A stretch of DNA of 51,992 bases from Hyphomicrobiales bacterium (GTDB lineage: Bacteria; Pseudomonadota; Alphaproteobacteria; Rhizobiales; Beijerinckiaceae), in NCBI GenBank assembly GCA_947455725.1, contig CANGPL010000016.1, positions 1 to 51,992 on the forward strand. The letters run 5' to 3'. This document shows positions 43,092 to 51,851 of this stretch, one piece after another. A program made the position numbers and the translations under genes. The notes under the pieces were generated by a model. It searched no databases. It saw only the letters and a list, made by a program, of their open reading frames with translations, and had not been told where the DNA came from. Numbering within the stretch: position 1 is the stretch's first letter; every line of letters begins with the position of its first letter.

Positions 43092-43988
43092 TCAGTTGAC
43101 AGCAATCGCCGATTGCGCGCGTCGATTTCGTGCGCGCTCATGATAACCTGTATAAAGTCCACTCCCAATAATCAGCGCCGCACCTAACGCGCCGACGCCT
43201 GCGGGTATTTCACCGAATACCATGAAACCCATGATCGCGGCCCATACAACGACGAGATAGCGCAAAGGAGATAAGATTGATACGTCGGCACACCGATAAG
43301 CCGTCACCATAAGTGAATTCGCGATTGTGACGATGATGGCGGCGCTTCCAAGAAGGATAAATTCGACATTCGTTGGCATATGCCACGTTTCTGTGAAACC
43401 TAAGATCAGCCCGCCGCATGCAGCAAAAATAGTAGTTGTTAAAATAACAACGGCTGGCGGAACTGCAGCATTAATTTTGCGTGTCACTAGATCGCGAAGG
43501 GCAACGAAACTGGCTGAAGCTAAGGCAGAAAGCGTATAAATTGTAAAATTACCGCCGCCCGGCTGAGCAATCATTAAAACACCGCCGAACCCTATGAATA
43601 CGGCAATCCAACGCGGCAGATCGACGATTTCAATTCGCAAAAAGGCGCATAAAATCGTCATTATAATCGGCGTTGCTTGCATGATCGTCGTTAGATCGCC
43701 GATTGGTAGCTCAGAAATCGCTGTAACATAACAAAGCGATACTAAAAATTCGAAGGCTGCACGCAGCAGAACAATCGGTTTAGCCGCGGACAAAATCCGA
43801 CCGGTATCACCCAAGCCAATGATGAGCGTTAGAACACACGCGATGGCAAATACGCCACGAACAACCAGCAATTCACCAAGAGGCATTGTTTCGGTGGCAA
43901 GTTTAACCAATGCGTCGTTGAGTACAAACAACGCGCCACCCAAAATCATGGCGATGACGCCTCTTTTTGTTTCCCCAGCCGGTCTCAT
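43092..43988 (-). CDS. EamA/DMT-family transporter
   Basis: A 298-residue membrane protein with about ten helices in two EamA repeats, from residues 10-140 (MILGGALFVLNDALVKL) and about 150-285 (LSALASASFVALRDLVTR). Such proteins export or import small metabolites; the substrate cannot be read here. AGAGAG precedes ATG 43988. It is the last gene of the minus-strand run moaA-solA-EamA, 20 bases after solA, so it may move an amine or amino acid related to the SolA reaction. Confidence 0.85.
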   Translation of the reverse strand: MRPAGETKRGVIAMILGGALFVLNDALVKLATETMPLGELLVVRGVFAIACVLTLIIGLGDTGRILSAAKPIVLLRAAFEFLVSLCYVTAISELPIGDLTTIMQATPIIMTILCAFLRIEIVDLPRWIAVFIGFGGVLMIAQPGGGNFTIYTLSALASASFVALRDLVTRKINAAVPPAVVILTTTIFAACGGLILGFTETWHMPTNVEFILLGSAAIIVTIANSLMVTAYRCADVSILSPLRYLVVVWAAIMGFMVFGEIPAGVGALGAALIIGSGLYTGYHERARNRRAQSAIAVN

Positions 43989-44008
43989 GATACTCTCTAA
44001 TTAATCGT

Positions 44009-45154
44009 TTAGGCGTGACCGGCAAATCGTGACATTTGAAATGGTGAAAGATCAAAGGCGGGTGTTCTATCCATCGCTAGATCGGCCAGAATTTCGCCCA
44101 TCACACTTGCAAACTTAAATCCGTGACCAGAGCAAGGCGATGCAACCACAATTTGAGGCGAATCGGGCATAAGATCGATGATGAAATCTTCATCCGGCGT
44201 CATTGTATAGATGCATACTTTGATTTGTAATGCGGTCCCCATCGCAGAAGGCAGGTATGTGGCTAGACAGTCGCGCATGCCTTGCTCATCCGACGGACGA
44301 TTTTCTCTGACCAATGTATCTGGATCACAGGCCTCGCGTCCATGATGCGGACCGCCAACCTTAAGACCGGGATGACCATATAAAGGAAAGCCATAATAAT
44401 GGCCTTCCGGAATTTTTAGCGTAAAGCTCGGAAAATTTCCGCGTTTAAATAAGTCAGGCTCAAGCGGCCGGAACCATCCAAATACTTGGCGATAAGGCTG
44501 TGTAACCGGCTTTAAGGCAGGTACGAATTTATTGATCCATGGTCCTGGCGATAAGACTAATTTACCTGCTTCATAGGTTCGAGCATCGGTCGTTACCTTC
44601 ACGCCGCCCGATGGTGTTGGCTCAAAGAAAAGCACTTTTTCTCTTGGATGAATTTCAGCGCCAGCGTCTATCGCAAGTGCTGTATAAGCCAAAATAGCCT
44701 TTTCACTTTTAACATATCCGCCATCGGGCTGAAAAAGACCTCTATAATCATGCGGTAAACGAAACGCGGGATAGCGTTCCATGATTTTTTGAGCTTCTAA
44801 CACTTCATGCGGCAAATCATAAGCCTTACACGCGGCTTCTCCGCGCTCAACAATATCAAGGCCCGGTTCAATAATATCCAGTGTCCCTGTGACCGTTAGC
44901 AGATCATCACCAATCAACTTGCCGGTATCACGCCATAATTGATGGGCGCGCAAAACCATGGGCACATAGGATTGTCCTTCAAAATATCCTAGACGCAACA
45001 TTCTAGTGTCGCCATGCGACGAGCCCATTGAGTGCCCAATATCAAAACGCTCTAATCCGAGAACACGCTGACCGCGGCGCGCGAGTTCATAACAGGTCGC
45101 CGATCCCATTCCGCCGACGCCCACAACGATGACGTCAAATGTCGTATTATTCAA
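44009..45154 (-). CDS. solA: N-methyl-L-tryptophan/sarcosine oxidase-like flavoenzyme
   Basis: A 381-residue FAD-dependent oxidase. The dinucleotide fold is GVGGMGSATCYELARRG near residue 12. The covalent-flavin cysteine is Cys314 in KVCIYTMTPDEDF, followed by SGHGFKFASVMGE, both diagnostic of the monomeric sarcosine oxidase/SolA group. It demethylates an N-methyl amino acid to formaldehyde, H2O2 and the amino acid. Substrate preference is undetermined. The start is TTG at 45154 with AAGGAA upstream, because no ATG precedes the FAD motif. It lies 19 bases after moaA. Confidence 0.87.
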   Translation of the reverse strand: MNNTTFDVIVVGVGGMGSATCYELARRGQRVLGLERFDIGHSMGSSHGDTRMLRLGYFEGQSYVPMVLRAHQLWRDTGKLIGDDLLTVTGTLDIIEPGLDIVERGEAACKAYDLPHEVLEAQKIMERYPAFRLPHDYRGLFQPDGGYVKSEKAILAYTALAIDAGAEIHPREKVLFFEPTPSGGVKVTTDARTYEAGKLVLSPGPWINKFVPALKPVTQPYRQVFGWFRPLEPDLFKRGNFPSFTLKIPEGHYYGFPLYGHPGLKVGGPHHGREACDPDTLVRENRPSDEQGMRDCLATYLPSAMGTALQIKVCIYTMTPDEDFIIDLMPDSPQIVVASPCSGHGFKFASVMGEILADLAMDRTPAFDLSPFQMSRFAGHA

Positions 45155-45173
45155 AACTGTATTTCCTTATCGA

Positions 45174-46199
45174 CTAACCGCCAGTCACGCTCATATGGCG
45201 AGCCACAGAGGGGCGCGAACTGTTCCGCTCAATTAGAAAATCATGCCCTTTGGGTTTACGCAAAATGGCGCGATCAATGGCATCAGATAATAATATATTG
45301 TTTGAAGAAGCCCGTAACGGGGCTCTAAGGTCAGCCGCGTCATCCTGCCCTAGGCACATATAAAGCGTACCTGTACAGGTAATGCGCACCCGGTTGCAGC
45401 TTTCACAAAAATTATGCGTCAAAGGTGTGATGAAGCCAATCCGTCCGCCTGTTTCTTTCGCGCGAACATAACGCGCGGGGCCGCCGGTGCGATACTCAAT
45501 CTCGTCGAGGGTATAACGGGATTGGAGCTGCGAACGCAAATGAGACAACGGCCAATATTGATCAAACCGATCGGGCTCAATATCGCCCATTGGCATGACT
45601 TCAATAAACGTAATATCCATGCCCCCATCATGCGCCCACTGAACCATGGCTTCGACCTCGCCATCATTGACGCCTTTAAGCGCCACCGCATTAATTTTAA
45701 CGGCGATACCTGCCTTTTGTGCAGCCGAAATGCCACCTAAAACCTTATCCAGATTTCCCCATCGCGTAATGGTTCTGAATTTAATAGGATCAAGCGTGTC
45801 CAGTGAGACGTTAATGCGCTTAACGCCACAATCAGCTAGTTCCGTTGCGTATTTATCGAGCTGTGAGCCATTTGTTGTTAGCGTTAGCTCTTCGAGCGGC
45901 CCACCCAAATGCTTGGAGAGCGACTTAAATAATTTCATAATGTCGCGCCGGACCAAGGGCTCGCCGCCCGTAATTCGAAGCTTTTTGACGCCTTTTTCGA
46001 TAAAGACCGAGCAGAGACGATCAAGTTCTTCGAGCGTCAATAGATCTTGCTTTGGCAAAAAATTCATATCTTCTGACATGCAGTAAACGCATCGGAAGTC
46101 GCAGCGGTCGGTAACGGAAACACGCAAATAGGACACGTGCCGTCCAAACGGATCGATCATAGGAGAGGACTGAGAAAGATTGCCGGCAGCAAGGGTCAT
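45174..46199 (-). CDS. moaA: GTP 3',8-cyclase MoaA (molybdenum cofactor step 1)
   Basis: A 341-residue radical SAM enzyme. The SAM [4Fe-4S] cluster is bound by Cys33, Cys37 and Cys40 ([10 protein letters not shown]). The second, substrate-binding cluster has Cys265, Cys268 and Cys282 ([11 protein letters not shown]...MC) in the expected spacing. The C-terminus ends in the essential Gly-Gly. It makes the cyclic precursor of the cofactor needed by xanthine dehydrogenase encoded earlier in the window. It is first in the minus-strand run and diverges from DUF971 across 107 bases. I see no molybdenum-cofactor riboswitch. Confidence 0.96.
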   Translation of the reverse strand: MTLAAGNLSQSSPMIDPFGRHVSYLRVSVTDRCDFRCVYCMSEDMNFLPKQDLLTLEELDRLCSVFIEKGVKKLRITGGEPLVRRDIMKLFKSLSKHLGGPLEELTLTTNGSQLDKYATELADCGVKRINVSLDTLDPIKFRTITRWGNLDKVLGGISAAQKAGIAVKINAVALKGVNDGEVEAMVQWAHDGGMDITFIEVMPMGDIEPDRFDQYWPLSHLRSQLQSRYTLDEIEYRTGGPARYVRAKETGGRIGFITPLTHNFCESCNRVRITCTGTLYMCLGQDDAADLRAPLRASSNNILLSDAIDRAILRKPKGHDFLIERNSSRPSVARHMSVTGG

Positions 46200-46306
46200 A
46201 CGACAATTTACTCCAATAATTCGAGCATGTTACGAATTTTTATGATAGCAGGCTATTTCCGATTGGCGAAGCTGATTTCCCAATAAAATGTCCCGAGGGA
46301 GACCCT

Positions 46307-46672
46307 ATGGAAGTGCAGAATGATCTTTGGCCCTCCGAAGTTCGGTTATCACCTGACAAGCGTACCTTGAAAATCGAATTTGAGGGGGGCGCAAGCTTTG
46401 ACCTTTCGGCCGAATATCTCCGCGTTGAAAGTCCAAGCGCTGAGGTGCAAGGGCATAGCCCAGCTGAAAAAAAGACCATAGCCGGTAAGCGCAATATCCG
46501 GATTATGGCGCTCGAACCCGTGGGCAATTATGCCCTCAAATTACGATTTGATGATGGTCACGATACTGGAATCTTTACCTGGCGGTATTTTTTCGATCTC
46601 GGCCAACAGTTTCAAACCAAATGGAATGATTATCTTGATCGCTTGAATGCCGCCGGACTGCAACGCGATTAA
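46307..46672 (+). CDS. DUF971 family protein
   Basis: A 121-residue protein of the DUF971 (gamma-butyrobetaine hydroxylase N-terminal-like) family. Typical parts are LWPSEVRLSPDKRTLKIEFE, SFDLSAEYLRVESPSAEVQG, and the end YALKLRFDDGHDTGIFTW with WRYFFDLGQ. Members near MoaA or iron-sulfur genes have been proposed to act in cluster trafficking, but no function is firm. GGGAG lies just before the ATG. Its stop overlaps by 4 bases the stop of the convergent L,D-transpeptidase. Confidence 0.88.
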   Translation: MEVQNDLWPSEVRLSPDKRTLKIEFEGGASFDLSAEYLRVESPSAEVQGHSPAEKKTIAGKRNIRIMALEPVGNYALKLRFDDGHDTGIFTWRYFFDLGQQFQTKWNDYLDRLNAAGLQRD

Positions 46673-47244
46673 GGCTCGATAATCACCTTGGCGCCGACCG
46701 GAACTCGCTCATAGAGGTCGATGATATCCTCATTGGCCATCCGAATACAGCCAGATGAAACGGCTGTTCCAATCGTCTCAGGTTCATTTGATCCGTGGAT
46801 CCGGTACAGAGTGGCACCGAGATAGAGGGCGCGTGCGCCAAGCGGGTTATCAGGGCCACCGTCCATATGCCTCGGCAGGTCCGGCTGGCGCTTGATCATC
46901 TCTTCTGGAGGGGTCCAATCTGGCCATTGGCGTTTCATTGATACTTTGAGCTGCGCCGACCATTCAAATCCTTCCCGGGCAACGCCGATGCCGTATTTCA
47001 TCGCCCGTGACTCACCCAAAATAAGATAGAGTCTCTTCTCCGAAGCCTTAACGATCACGGTTCCAGGCTTTTCGTCGCTTGGGAACCATGTCTCATAGCG
47101 ACGTATGGGAGATTGGGCTTCAGGCATCGACGTGACAATGCCATCGAAGGTCTTGATGTCCTGCTTGCTCGTCGCAAAAGCAAATTCCACTGAAATCAGC
47201 GATATTGCCGAGAGCATGCTCAAGAAAATGCGCAACCAAGCCAT
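46669..47244 (-). CDS. L,D-transpeptidase (YkuD family), exported
   Basis: A 191-residue exported enzyme that forms 3-3 peptidoglycan crosslinks or attaches proteins to the wall. The signal peptide covers residues 1-25. The YkuD domain runs from about 60 to 190 with the catalytic His150 (YRIHGSNEPETIG) and Cys166 (SSGCIRM). ATG 47244 is preferred over TTG 47265 because AAAGG sits 8 bases upstream and the product starts at the signal peptide. It is convergent with DUF971. Confidence 0.93.
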   Translation of the reverse strand: MAWLRIFLSMLSAISLISVEFAFATSKQDIKTFDGIVTSMPEAQSPIRRYETWFPSDEKPGTVIVKASEKRLYLILGESRAMKYGIGVAREGFEWSAQLKVSMKRQWPDWTPPEEMIKRQPDLPRHMDGGPDNPLGARALYLGATLYRIHGSNEPETIGTAVSSGCIRMANEDIIDLYERVPVGAKVIIEP

Positions 47245-47306
47245 TTTATCTGCCTTTTGTATCAAAATTTAGTCAATAACCGTTCATTTTTAAATAGCGA
47301 CCGACA

Positions 47307-47322
47307 GATTTGATATCAAATC
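47307..47322. repeat. 16-base perfect palindrome upstream of the L,D-transpeptidase gene
   Basis: GATTTGATATCAAATC is its own reverse complement. It lies in the 218-base gap between the start of the L,D-transpeptidase gene (minus) and the tRNA gene. The position, 63 bases upstream of that start, suits an operator for a dimeric regulator. No other copy was noticed in the window. Confidence 0.5.
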
Positions 47323-47423
47323 CAACGGGAATCAAGGTTAACTAAGCCAGGATGAACTACCCTTAAATGCGCCTATTCTACAAGCCAATCATCGGCTAGG
47401 CGTAAGCCTTTCCGTTCTTTATG

Positions 47424-47452
47424 TTGACTAGCCTCCCACGGATGCCTAGAAC
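47424..47452 (+). promoter_or_regulatory. Sigma-70-type promoter for tRNA-Val
   Basis: TTGACT (47424-47429) and TAGAAC (47447-47452) are separated by 17 bases. The -35 matches five of six bases of the consensus, and the spacing is ideal. The predicted start is about 47459, a few bases before the mature tRNA 5' end at 47463. Confidence 0.6.
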
Positions 47453-47462
47453 GCGAGTGACC

Positions 47463-47537
47463 GGGCGCGTAGCACAGCGGTAGTGCGTTCCCTTCACACG
47501 GGAGAGGTCACAGGTTCAATCCCTGTCGCGCCCACCA
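47463..47537 (+). tRNA. tRNA-Val (anticodon CAC)
   Basis: A 75-base cloverleaf with encoded CCA. The acceptor stem is GGGCGCG/CGCGCCC, the D arm contains AGCGGTA, the anticodon arm is TTCCC-TTCACAC-GGGAG with anticodon CAC, and the T arm is ACAGG-TTCAATC-CCTGT. It reads GUG codons. The discriminator is A. A short GCCT/AGGC hairpin and T-rich tract follow near 47542-47562 and may end transcription. Confidence 0.93.
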
Positions 47538-47584
47538 TTTTGCCTGTCTAGGCTAGATTTTCTTTCGAGAGGATTGCAATCAGA

Positions 47585-48004
47585 ATGCAAAAGTGTCTCT
47601 CAGGATTTTGGCAAAATTTCGATAAGTTTACGGTTAGATCCCAGTTTCGACGTGTTTTTTCGATCGTCTTAGCCTATTCACTGTGCCTCTATTTCGTTAT
47701 TTCGTTTCTGCCTACACCGCTCGATATTCAGCTTTTGCAGCATGGAATCCGATGTCAGGTTGACGGCCATTCAGCGGATTATTCGTCTCAAACGGATACC
47801 GATCCAGCGTCCAAACATGATTATCACCAGTGCTGTTTGAATCAGATCGAGGTGTCAGGGGCTGCCCTGTCCGATGATGTACCCTCTTTATCGAGGCCTT
47901 TGATTTATAATCTCGTTACTGCCTCAGATGGAGAGATGAGATTACTACCTCATTTACATAACGGCGCTTATTTCCAATCGCGGGCTCCGCCGAATTTCGT
48001 TTGA
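47585..48004 (+). CDS. Small membrane-anchored His/Cys protein, possibly DUF2946-like
   Basis: A 139-residue protein I do not recognise with certainty. One membrane helix lies near residues 25-43 (FSIVLAYSLCLYFVISF). The rest would be periplasmic, with a metal-like cluster SKHDYHQCC near 77-85 and the C-terminal SRAPPNFV. The ending RAPP occurs in small DUF2946-type proteins found near copper genes. The next gene is a PCu(A)C copper chaperone 45 bases downstream, which supports a copper role. GAGAGGA lies about 12 bases before the ATG. Confidence 0.6.
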   Translation: MQKCLSGFWQNFDKFTVRSQFRRVFSIVLAYSLCLYFVISFLPTPLDIQLLQHGIRCQVDGHSADYSSQTDTDPASKHDYHQCCLNQIEVSGAALSDDVPSLSRPLIYNLVTASDGEMRLLPHLHNGAYFQSRAPPNFV

Positions 48005-48049
48005 TATATCCAATCATCATACCAATCGAAATCTGTGGAGCATCATCTA

Positions 48050-48550
48050 ATGAAATCCCGTCTTAATAACTCTATTTTTGTCGTTTTTCTGTGCCTCTTT
48101 ACGTCGAGTTTAGCTTTCGGCCATGGCTACAAACTGGGTGATTTGGATATTAGGCACCCCTGGGCGCGTGCAACGCCATCGGGTGCGGAAGTTGCCGGAG
48201 GGTATATGGAAATTTTCAATGCCGGATCCGCCAGCGATCGCCTTATCTCAATCAATGTGCCTGGCGTTCATATGGCTGCCGTTCATGAAATGGCCGTTGT
48301 CGACGGCATCATGAAAATGCGCCCTTTAGCGCAAGGGTTAGAAATTAAGTCCGGCGAAACAATTATCCTTAAACCGGGCTCTTTTCACGTGATGATGATG
48401 GGCCTTTCAAAGCCGCTGATTGCTGGTGAGACGCTCGCCGGAACGCTGCATTTCGAGAAGGCTGGCTCAATCGATGTCGAATTTAAAATCGAGGCGATGG
48501 GCGGTGAACCTGCAAGCCAGCATAATCATACAGCTGTTCCAGCTAATTAA
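48050..48550 (+). CDS. Periplasmic copper chaperone, PCu(A)C family
   Basis: A 166-residue exported protein. The signal peptide covers residues 1-24. The PCu(A)C domain has the copper ligands in the H-M ... M ... H-x-M pattern: His79/Met81 (VHEMAV), Met90, and His113/Met115 (FHVMMMG). The HPWARATP and GGYMEIFNAG motifs are typical. It would deliver Cu(I) to the CuA or CuB site of cytochrome oxidase. ATG 48050 is chosen since GTGGAG lies 9 bases upstream. Confidence 0.92.
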   Translation: MKSRLNNSIFVVFLCLFTSSLAFGHGYKLGDLDIRHPWARATPSGAEVAGGYMEIFNAGSASDRLISINVPGVHMAAVHEMAVVDGIMKMRPLAQGLEIKSGETIILKPGSFHVMMMGLSKPLIAGETLAGTLHFEKAGSIDVEFKIEAMGGEPASQHNHTAVPAN

Positions 48551-48560
48551 TCAGTTCTCG

Positions 48561-49247
48561 TCAGTTTCTTTGCTTTTGATTGAGCATGATGACCGCGTCA
48601 TAAAGATGGTCGTAATGCTCAATCAACGCGTCTGGATCTAAGGCGCTGACTGCTGTCTCAGAATATCCGAAATTAACAGCGATGACGGGCAAATTAGCGT
48701 TTCGGGCGGTATCGATGTCGGTGATCGAGTCGCCGATCATGATCGCCTTTTGTTGATGTCCACCCGCTTGATCGATTGTCATCGTGAGATGACGCGGGTC
48801 AGGCTTAAAAAATGGAAAAGTATCTCGGCCGCAAATGGCTGAAAAACGGCTTTTTATGCCGAGTTTTTCAAGCAGAAGGTGCGAATGCCGCTCCATCTTA
48901 TTGGTACAAACCGCAAAAGTGAATCCGTCGTCGCTGAGCCTGTCGAGAGATGCAATAACGCCTGGATAAAGTTGCGTATGATCCGCGATATGCTCTTCAT
49001 AATGTGCAAGAAATTGGACAAACAGGCGATCAAGTTTCCCATCATCAAAAGGCACATGAGCAGCCTTCAAACCGGCGGCCAACAAGGCGCGCGCACCCGT
49101 GCTAACCAGCTGAATCGCATGGTGATTAGGCAAAGGCGGGTGCCCGAGTGAAGCAAGCACGGCATTGAGCGTAGCGATAATATCCGGTGCGGTATCCGCT
49201 AACGTGCCGTCGAGATCGAAGACAAGGGTAGAACGGTGTGAAATCAT
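48561..49247 (-). CDS. gph: Phosphoglycolate phosphatase-like HAD hydrolase
   Basis: A 228-residue HAD phosphatase. Motif I is VFDLDGTLADT with nucleophile Asp11 and Asp13. Motif II is in CTNKM, and motif IV is IGDSITDIDTARNA. The helical cap lies at about residues 20-90. It removes phosphate from 2-phosphoglycolate, formed by DNA repair or oxygenation, although other small phosphates are possible. It is convergent with the copper chaperone gene, 10 bases apart. ATG 49247 has a weak ribosome site. Confidence 0.88.
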   Translation of the reverse strand: MISHRSTLVFDLDGTLADTAPDIIATLNAVLASLGHPPLPNHHAIQLVSTGARALLAAGLKAAHVPFDDGKLDRLFVQFLAHYEEHIADHTQLYPGVIASLDRLSDDGFTFAVCTNKMERHSHLLLEKLGIKSRFSAICGRDTFPFFKPDPRHLTMTIDQAGGHQQKAIMIGDSITDIDTARNANLPVIAVNFGYSETAVSALDPDALIEHYDHLYDAVIMLNQKQRN

Positions 49248-49359
49248 GGCTTTGGTGTGGTGGACTTAAGCGCGCGCGTCAATAGGTTTGGATCGTCTTG
49301 TTCCACGACAGCTCATTCGAATCTCGTTAGGTTAAATTATAGAGAGGCTGGAGGGGCTG

Positions 49360-49725
49360 ATGAAGAATTTTGCCTTGGTGATTGGCTTGTTGTGCTCGAC
49401 ATCGTCGATGGCGGCGCAATTTGAGTTTTGTCCGGCGCCGCAAACGGATCTTAATCGAATTTATCGCGTTGATCGCGTCACAGGTGAGGTTGGGGCATGC
49501 CAATATGGCCAGAAGGATGGCAGCTATGGCGTCACAATCTGTTATTCGGCGGGGGAGGGGGCTGGCCCTTCGGAGGCCTCTGAATATGGTCTGATGGCCT
49601 CTCGGCACGAGCATGAGGCTGGCGTCTTTCGCGTGGATTATCGGTCGGGTGCGATGAGCATTTGTTATGTGTTTGAAGATCATGTGGTATGTACCGCGCC
49701 CGAAAAATCGGGCAAAAAGCCTTAA
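49360..49725 (+). CDS. Secreted protein of unknown function
   Basis: A 121-residue exported protein I cannot name. The signal peptide is residues 1-19 (SMAAQ cut). The mature part has five cysteines, with FEFCPAPQ, GACQYGQ, VTICYS, SICYVF and VVCTAP, and alternating YRVD...RSGAMSICYVF-like strands. VDRVTGEVGACQYG and VDYRSGAMSICYVF read as two copies of one short motif. A very strong GGAGGGG precedes the ATG. It lies between gph (divergent) and rpiA. A small periplasmic or lipid-side protein is likely; no catalytic motif is visible. Confidence 0.7.
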   Translation: MKNFALVIGLLCSTSSMAAQFEFCPAPQTDLNRIYRVDRVTGEVGACQYGQKDGSYGVTICYSAGEGAGPSEASEYGLMASRHEHEAGVFRVDYRSGAMSICYVFEDHVVCTAPEKSGKKP

Positions 49726-49755
49726 AATTTGCATGATCACGTTTGGAATTGGCCA

Positions 49756-50454
49756 ATGACTCTAGATGAATTGAAGCGAGAAGCGGCGGCCGAGGCCTTA
49801 AAATTCGTTGAATCAGGCATGAGACTGGGGCTTGGGACCGGCTCCACCGCCAAAATCTTTGTTGATCTGCTAGCAGACCGGATGAATCGTGAAAATCTGC
49901 AATTGCTTTGCGTTCCCACGTCAGAAGCGACCCGGTTACAGGCGCAAAGCGTTGGAATTCCGTTGACCACGCTCGATGAGACACCTGAGCTCGATTTGGC
50001 GATTGATGGCGCTGATGAAATCGACCCCAAGCTTAATTTGATCAAGGGCGGAGGTGCGGCTCATTTGCGCGAAAAAATCGTCGAAATGGCTGCAAAACGC
50101 TTCATTGTAATTGCGGATGAGACGAAATGGGTCGCAAATTTGGGTAAATTCCCATTGCCGTTGGAATGTGCGCTCTTCGGTCTTGAAGCGACGCGGCGGC
50201 AATTGGAGCGGGCGATTAGCTCGGCAGGGTGCTCGGGAGAACTCGTGCTTCGTTTGAAGGCGAGCGGTGAGCCGCTTTTAACCGATGGCGGTAATGTGAT
50301 TTTGGATGCTAAATTGGGGCTTATTCCGGATCCGGCTCAGCTGGCGACTGCGCTCGACCATGTCACCGGACTTGTCGAACATGGCTTATTTATTGGCATG
50401 GCGGAGCGGGCGATTTTGGCAACCTCTTCCGGCATTCGTACGGTAACCCTCTGA
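49756..50454 (+). CDS. rpiA: Ribose-5-phosphate isomerase A
   Basis: A 232-residue enzyme of the pentose phosphate pathway that interconverts ribose 5-phosphate and ribulose 5-phosphate. Motifs are [10 protein letters not shown] near residue 29, [13 protein letters not shown] with the catalytic aspartates, and [16 protein letters not shown] 49756 gives the normal N-terminus; a TTG further upstream has no support. It is followed 15 bases later by gor, an association I recall from rhizobia. Both produce or use NADPH-linked metabolites. Confidence 0.95.
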   Translation: MTLDELKREAAAEALKFVESGMRLGLGTGSTAKIFVDLLADRMNRENLQLLCVPTSEATRLQAQSVGIPLTTLDETPELDLAIDGADEIDPKLNLIKGGGAAHLREKIVEMAAKRFIVIADETKWVANLGKFPLPLECALFGLEATRRQLERAISSAGCSGELVLRLKASGEPLLTDGGNVILDAKLGLIPDPAQLATALDHVTGLVEHGLFIGMAERAILATSSGIRTVTL

Positions 50455-50469
50455 TTTAAAAGGCTTATT

Positions 50470-51837
50470 ATGACCGCTTATGATGTTGATCTCTTCGTTA
50501 TCGGCGGCGGCTCGGGGGGCGTGCGCGCGGCTCGCATTGCGGCGGGGTATGGCGCAAAAGTCATGCTGGCCGAGGAATATCGAATGGGGGGTACCTGCGT
50601 TATTCGGGGATGTGTGCCCAAAAAGCTTTATGTTTATGCGAGCCGTTTTGCCGATGCGTTTGAGGATGCCACAGGGTTTGGCTGGACGGTTCCAGACGCG
50701 AAATTCGATTTTTCGGTCTTAAAAGCGGCAAAAGACAAGGAAATTGCTCGTCTAGAGCGCGTTTATGCTCAAAATCTGGCGAAAGTCGGGGTCGAGATTA
50801 TTCCGCAGCGGGCCGTGGTTTCGGGGCCGAATGAGGTTACTTTGGTAGATGGAAGGGCGATTTCGGCCAAAACCATCCTGATTGCAACGGGTGGTCATCC
50901 GGTGAGGCCGGAGGCGACGCCGGGTATTCATTTGGCTGAAAATTCCAATGATCTCTTTGAGTGGCCGACGCTACCGAAGTCGATTGTCATTGTTGGCGCT
51001 GGCTATATCGGGGTTGAATTTGCCTGTCTTTTGAATAGGTTAGGCACCCATGTCACGCTGATTTTGCGGCGCGATCTCGTGTTGCCGCGCTTTGATGAGG
51101 ACCTTCGCAAGGGGCTGACTGAGGCGATGAAGCTTTCGGGCATCACGATCCTCAACCATACCGACGTCGAGATGCTCGATGGCCGGCCCGGCCATGTCGC
51201 GGTTACCACGCTTACGGGGCAGTGCATTGAGGCGGAACGGGTGCTTTATGCCACGGGCCGCAGGCCCAATACGCAGGGCTTAGGCCTTGAAAAGATTGGC
51301 GTTTCTCTCGATAAAGACGGTGGTATTATCGTTGATGGTTTCTCGCAAACCAGCGTGCCTTCTGTCTATGCGGTGGGGGATGTGACGAACCGCTTACAGC
51401 TTACTCCGGTTGCAATCCGCGAGGGTCACGCCTTTGCTGATAGTGTGTTTGGCGGTCGTCCCACGCAGGTCGATTTTGGCCCGGCACCAACGGCGGTGTT
51501 CTCGACGCCGGAAATCGGCACGGTCGGTTTGACGGAAGAGGAAGCCCGGAAAACGCATCAGATTGAGATATATAAAACCAGCTTTCGAGCAATGAAAGCT
51601 ACCCTTTCAGATAGTCAAGAGAGGGTTTTGATTAAGATAATCGTAGATAAATCGACCGACCGCGTGTTGGGCGTTCATATTCTGGGCGACGGTGCGGGCG
51701 AGATGATCCAGCTGGTCGGAATCGCGGTCCGGATGGGTGCGACCAAACGCGACTTCGATATGACGCTCGCCGTGCACCCCACGGCGGCGGAGGAGCTGGT
51801 CACGATGCGGACGCCTTGGATGGCGCCTAGCGCATGA
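50470..51837 (+). CDS. gor: Glutathione-disulfide reductase
   Basis: A 455-residue FAD enzyme that reduces oxidised glutathione with NADPH. The FAD fold is IGGGSGGVRAAR at residue 11. The redox pair is Cys43 and Cys48 (GGTCVIRGCVPKK). The NADPH fold is IVGAGYIGVEFA, and the C-terminal catalytic pair His436/Glu441 lies in HPTAAEE. The motif arginines for NADPH are present in LRRD. It shares a likely transcript with rpiA. Confidence 0.95.
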   Translation: MTAYDVDLFVIGGGSGGVRAARIAAGYGAKVMLAEEYRMGGTCVIRGCVPKKLYVYASRFADAFEDATGFGWTVPDAKFDFSVLKAAKDKEIARLERVYAQNLAKVGVEIIPQRAVVSGPNEVTLVDGRAISAKTILIATGGHPVRPEATPGIHLAENSNDLFEWPTLPKSIVIVGAGYIGVEFACLLNRLGTHVTLILRRDLVLPRFDEDLRKGLTEAMKLSGITILNHTDVEMLDGRPGHVAVTTLTGQCIEAERVLYATGRRPNTQGLGLEKIGVSLDKDGGIIVDGFSQTSVPSVYAVGDVTNRLQLTPVAIREGHAFADSVFGGRPTQVDFGPAPTAVFSTPEIGTVGLTEEEARKTHQIEIYKTSFRAMKATLSDSQERVLIKIIVDKSTDRVLGVHILGDGAGEMIQLVGIAVRMGATKRDFDMTLAVHPTAAEELVTMRTPWMAPSA

Positions 51838-51851
51838 TGAACATCTTATGC

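Noticed and set aside
46200..46306. Molybdenum-cofactor riboswitch upstream of moaA
   Set aside because: The 107-base gap shows no match to the known aptamer layout and is too short and AT-rich for it plus an expression platform.
47463..48550. tRNA-Val as an integration site for a copper island
   Set aside because: No integrase and no repeat of the tRNA 3' end was noticed downstream, and the copper genes have the same base composition as their neighbours.
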